DNA from: Aristolochia californica
Lineage: Eukaryota; Streptophyta; Magnoliopsida; Piperales; Aristolochiaceae
Direction: 5' to 3'
Length of the DNA stretch: 64,000 bases
Assembly (NCBI GenBank): GCA_029961685.1
Contig: JARWKL010000014.1
Coordinates: forward strand, 19,664,452 to 19,728,451
In this document: positions 62,026 to 64,000 of the stretch, piece after piece
Layout: every line of letters begins with the position of its first letter
Position numbering within the stretch: the first letter of the stretch is position 1
Program-made: the position numbers and the translations under genes
The notes under the pieces: model-generated
Database searches by the model: none
What the model was told of the DNA's origin: nothing
Seen by the model: the letters and a program-made list of their open reading frames with translations, nothing else

Positions 62026-64000
62026 AAAATCACAAATACTTTTTGGAAGTATCTCTCTCACATTTGTGCATTTCCATTTTGGATGTTCAATTTTTTTTTT
62101 AAACTTGACTTTTTTCTCTCTCCCTGTTTTCTCGTAAACAAAAAGATAAGGTAAATATAGATCACAACAAAATGGAAATTTTAGAGTTTATGTATACAAA
62201 AGAATTTGAAAACTATAATAAATGTGAGTGAAGAAAGTTATTTTCACGCACTAAAAATGAACACCATTAAATCAATACCATAGTTTTGTTATCCACGTTG
62301 GGAAAATTCCACTAGCACTACCCCAGATAGCTTTGTGGAATTTTATAAGAAAGAGATTCCTATTTGATCCTAACTTATTTTAAATGTGGTGGATATGCGT
62401 GCTAGAAACATGTTGAAGATGCAGATGACCTAATGATCCAAATATTTCAAGGAGTAGAAAGAAATAAAATTCTCAACTTAATGTGTGGTGGGATATTTAC
62501 CTGAGCCAAACAACCAACTTTTTGCCTATTTTACAAAAAGCGGACCAAAAAAATCCCAGATATTTTTTGAAATTATCTCTCTCAGTATTTTTGCATTTCC
62601 ATTTTGGATGTTCCATTTTTTTTTTCAAACTTGATTTTTTTCACTCTCCCAATTTTCTCGTAAACAAAAAGATAAGGCAAATATAGATCACAACAAAATG
62701 GAAATTTTAGAGTTTATGAATGCAAAACAAATTTGAAAACTATAATAAATGTGAGTGAAGAAAGTTATTTTCACACACTAAAAATGAACACCAATGTGTT
62801 GTTATCCACGTTGGGGAAATACCACTAGTACAACCACAGATAGCTTGGTGGAATTTTATAAGAAAGTGATTCCTAATTGCTCCTAACGTGTTTAAAATGT
62901 GGGGGATATGCATGCCAGAAACATGTCGAAGATGCAGATGACCTAATGATCCAAAAATTTCAAGGAGTAGAAAGATTTAAAATTCTGATGTTAACGTGCA
63001 GTGGGATTTCTACCAAAGCCAAACAACCCACTTTTTGCCTATTTTACAAAAAGCGGACCTAAAAAATCACAGATATGTTTTAGAATTATCTCTCTCAGCA
63101 TTTGTGCATTTCCATTTTGGATGTTCAATTTTTTTTTTCAAACTTGAGTTTTTTCACTCTCCCTGTTTTCTTGTAAACAAAAAGATAAGGGAAATATAGA
63201 GCACAACAAAATGGAAATTTCAGAGTTTATGTATGCAAAAGAATTTGAAAACTACAATAAATGTGAGTAAAGAAAGTTATTTTCACGCACTAAAAATGAA
63301 CACCAAAGTTTTGTTATCCTGGTTAGGGAAATTCCACTAGTACAACCCCAGATAACTTGGTGGAATTTTATAAGAACGAGATTCCTAATTGATCCCAACA
63401 TGTTTTACATGTGGAGGATATGCATACCAGAAACGTGTTGAAGATGCAGATGACTTAATGATCCAAAAATTTCAAGGAGTTGAAAGAATTAAAATTCTCA
63501 AGTTAGCGTGCGGTGGGATATTTACCAGAGCCAAACCAACAACTTTTTCCCTATTTTACAAAAAGCGGACCTAAAAAATCGTAGATACTTTTTGGATTTA
63601 TCTCTCTCTGCATTTGTGCATTTCCATTTTGGTTGCTCAAATTTTTTTTTCAAACTAGAGTTTTTCACTCTCCCTGTTTTCTCGTAAACAAACAGATACG
63701 ACAAATAAAGATCTCAACAAAATGGAAATTTTAGAGTTTATGTATGCAAAAGAATTTGAATAGTATAATAAATGTGAGTGAAGGAAGTTATTTTCACGCA
63801 CTAAATATGAACACAAAAGTTTTGTTATCCACGTTGGGGAAATTCCACTAGTACAACCCCAGATAGCCTAGTGGAATTTCATAAGAAAGAGATTCTTAAT
63901 TCATCCTAACATGTATTAAATGTGGTGGATATGCATGCTAGAAACATGTTGAAGATGTAGATGACCTAATGATCTAAAAATTTTGAGTAGCAAGAATTAA
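62026..64000. repeat. Satellite DNA array, right arm
   Basis: The same ~510-bp satellite resumes directly after the retrotransposon and runs to the window end, giving nearly four monomers (e.g. equivalent sites at 62,877 and 63,389, 512 bp apart). The first bases continue the monomer at the point where the left arm stopped, minus about 2-4 bases. Orientation is the same as in the left arm. No gene is visible. Confidence 0.96.

Noticed and set aside
1..64000. CRISPR-like array or bacterial repeat system.
   Set aside because: The repeat is ~510 bp, head-to-tail, without unique spacers, and contains a plant-type retrotransposon.

Overview
The window is plant nuclear heterochromatin and holds no intact host gene. 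It has two components: an AT-rich tandem satellite with a monomer of about 510 bp, and one LTR retrotransposon of the Ty3/gypsy superfamily (Athila-type) inserted in it. The plant assignment rests on the element: its polyprotein has the Athila-style reverse transcriptase wording, a D-L-G-A-S protease motif, and a primer-binding site identical over 18 nt to the 3' end of plant tRNA-Asp. I cannot name the species from sequence alone. Layout: 1-51,852 is satellite, roughly 100 monomers; 51,853-62,025 is the retrotransposon, read on the minus strand; 62,026-64,000 is satellite again, about four monomers, resuming at the same point of the monomer where the left arm stopped. The satellite is not homogeneous. 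Diagnostic variants recur together in fixed order, so multi-monomer blocks have been copied within the array. Examples are 0-6.2 kb with 19.55-25.65 kb, 9.7-12.1 kb with 25.9-28.8 kb, 0.66-2.7 kb with 6.3-8.3 kb, 7.3-10.1 kb with 12.0-14.1 kb, and 28.35-29.6 kb with 31.95-33.2 kb. Several monomers are truncated, partly duplicated or patched. The retrotransposon has, in its own 5' to 3' order (right to left here): 5' LTR 60,620-62,025; tRNA-Asp PBS 60,596-60,613; A-rich leader; gag-protease-RT-RNase H-integrase in one frame from ATG 60,372; a non-coding 1.7 kb tail containing a 30-base C run; a polypurine tract at 53,276-53,288; and the 3' LTR 51,853-53,275. The LTRs differ by only 8 substitutions and one 17-bp tandem duplication (my count by eye), so the insertion is recent. 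The polyprotein is nevertheless broken by two in-frame stops and a 2-bp insertion. I see no target-site duplication and no envelope-like ORF. I did not find a new gene system. The points most worth checking are the higher-order satellite structure, the missing target-site duplication with preserved monomer phase, and the young-but-dead state of the element.
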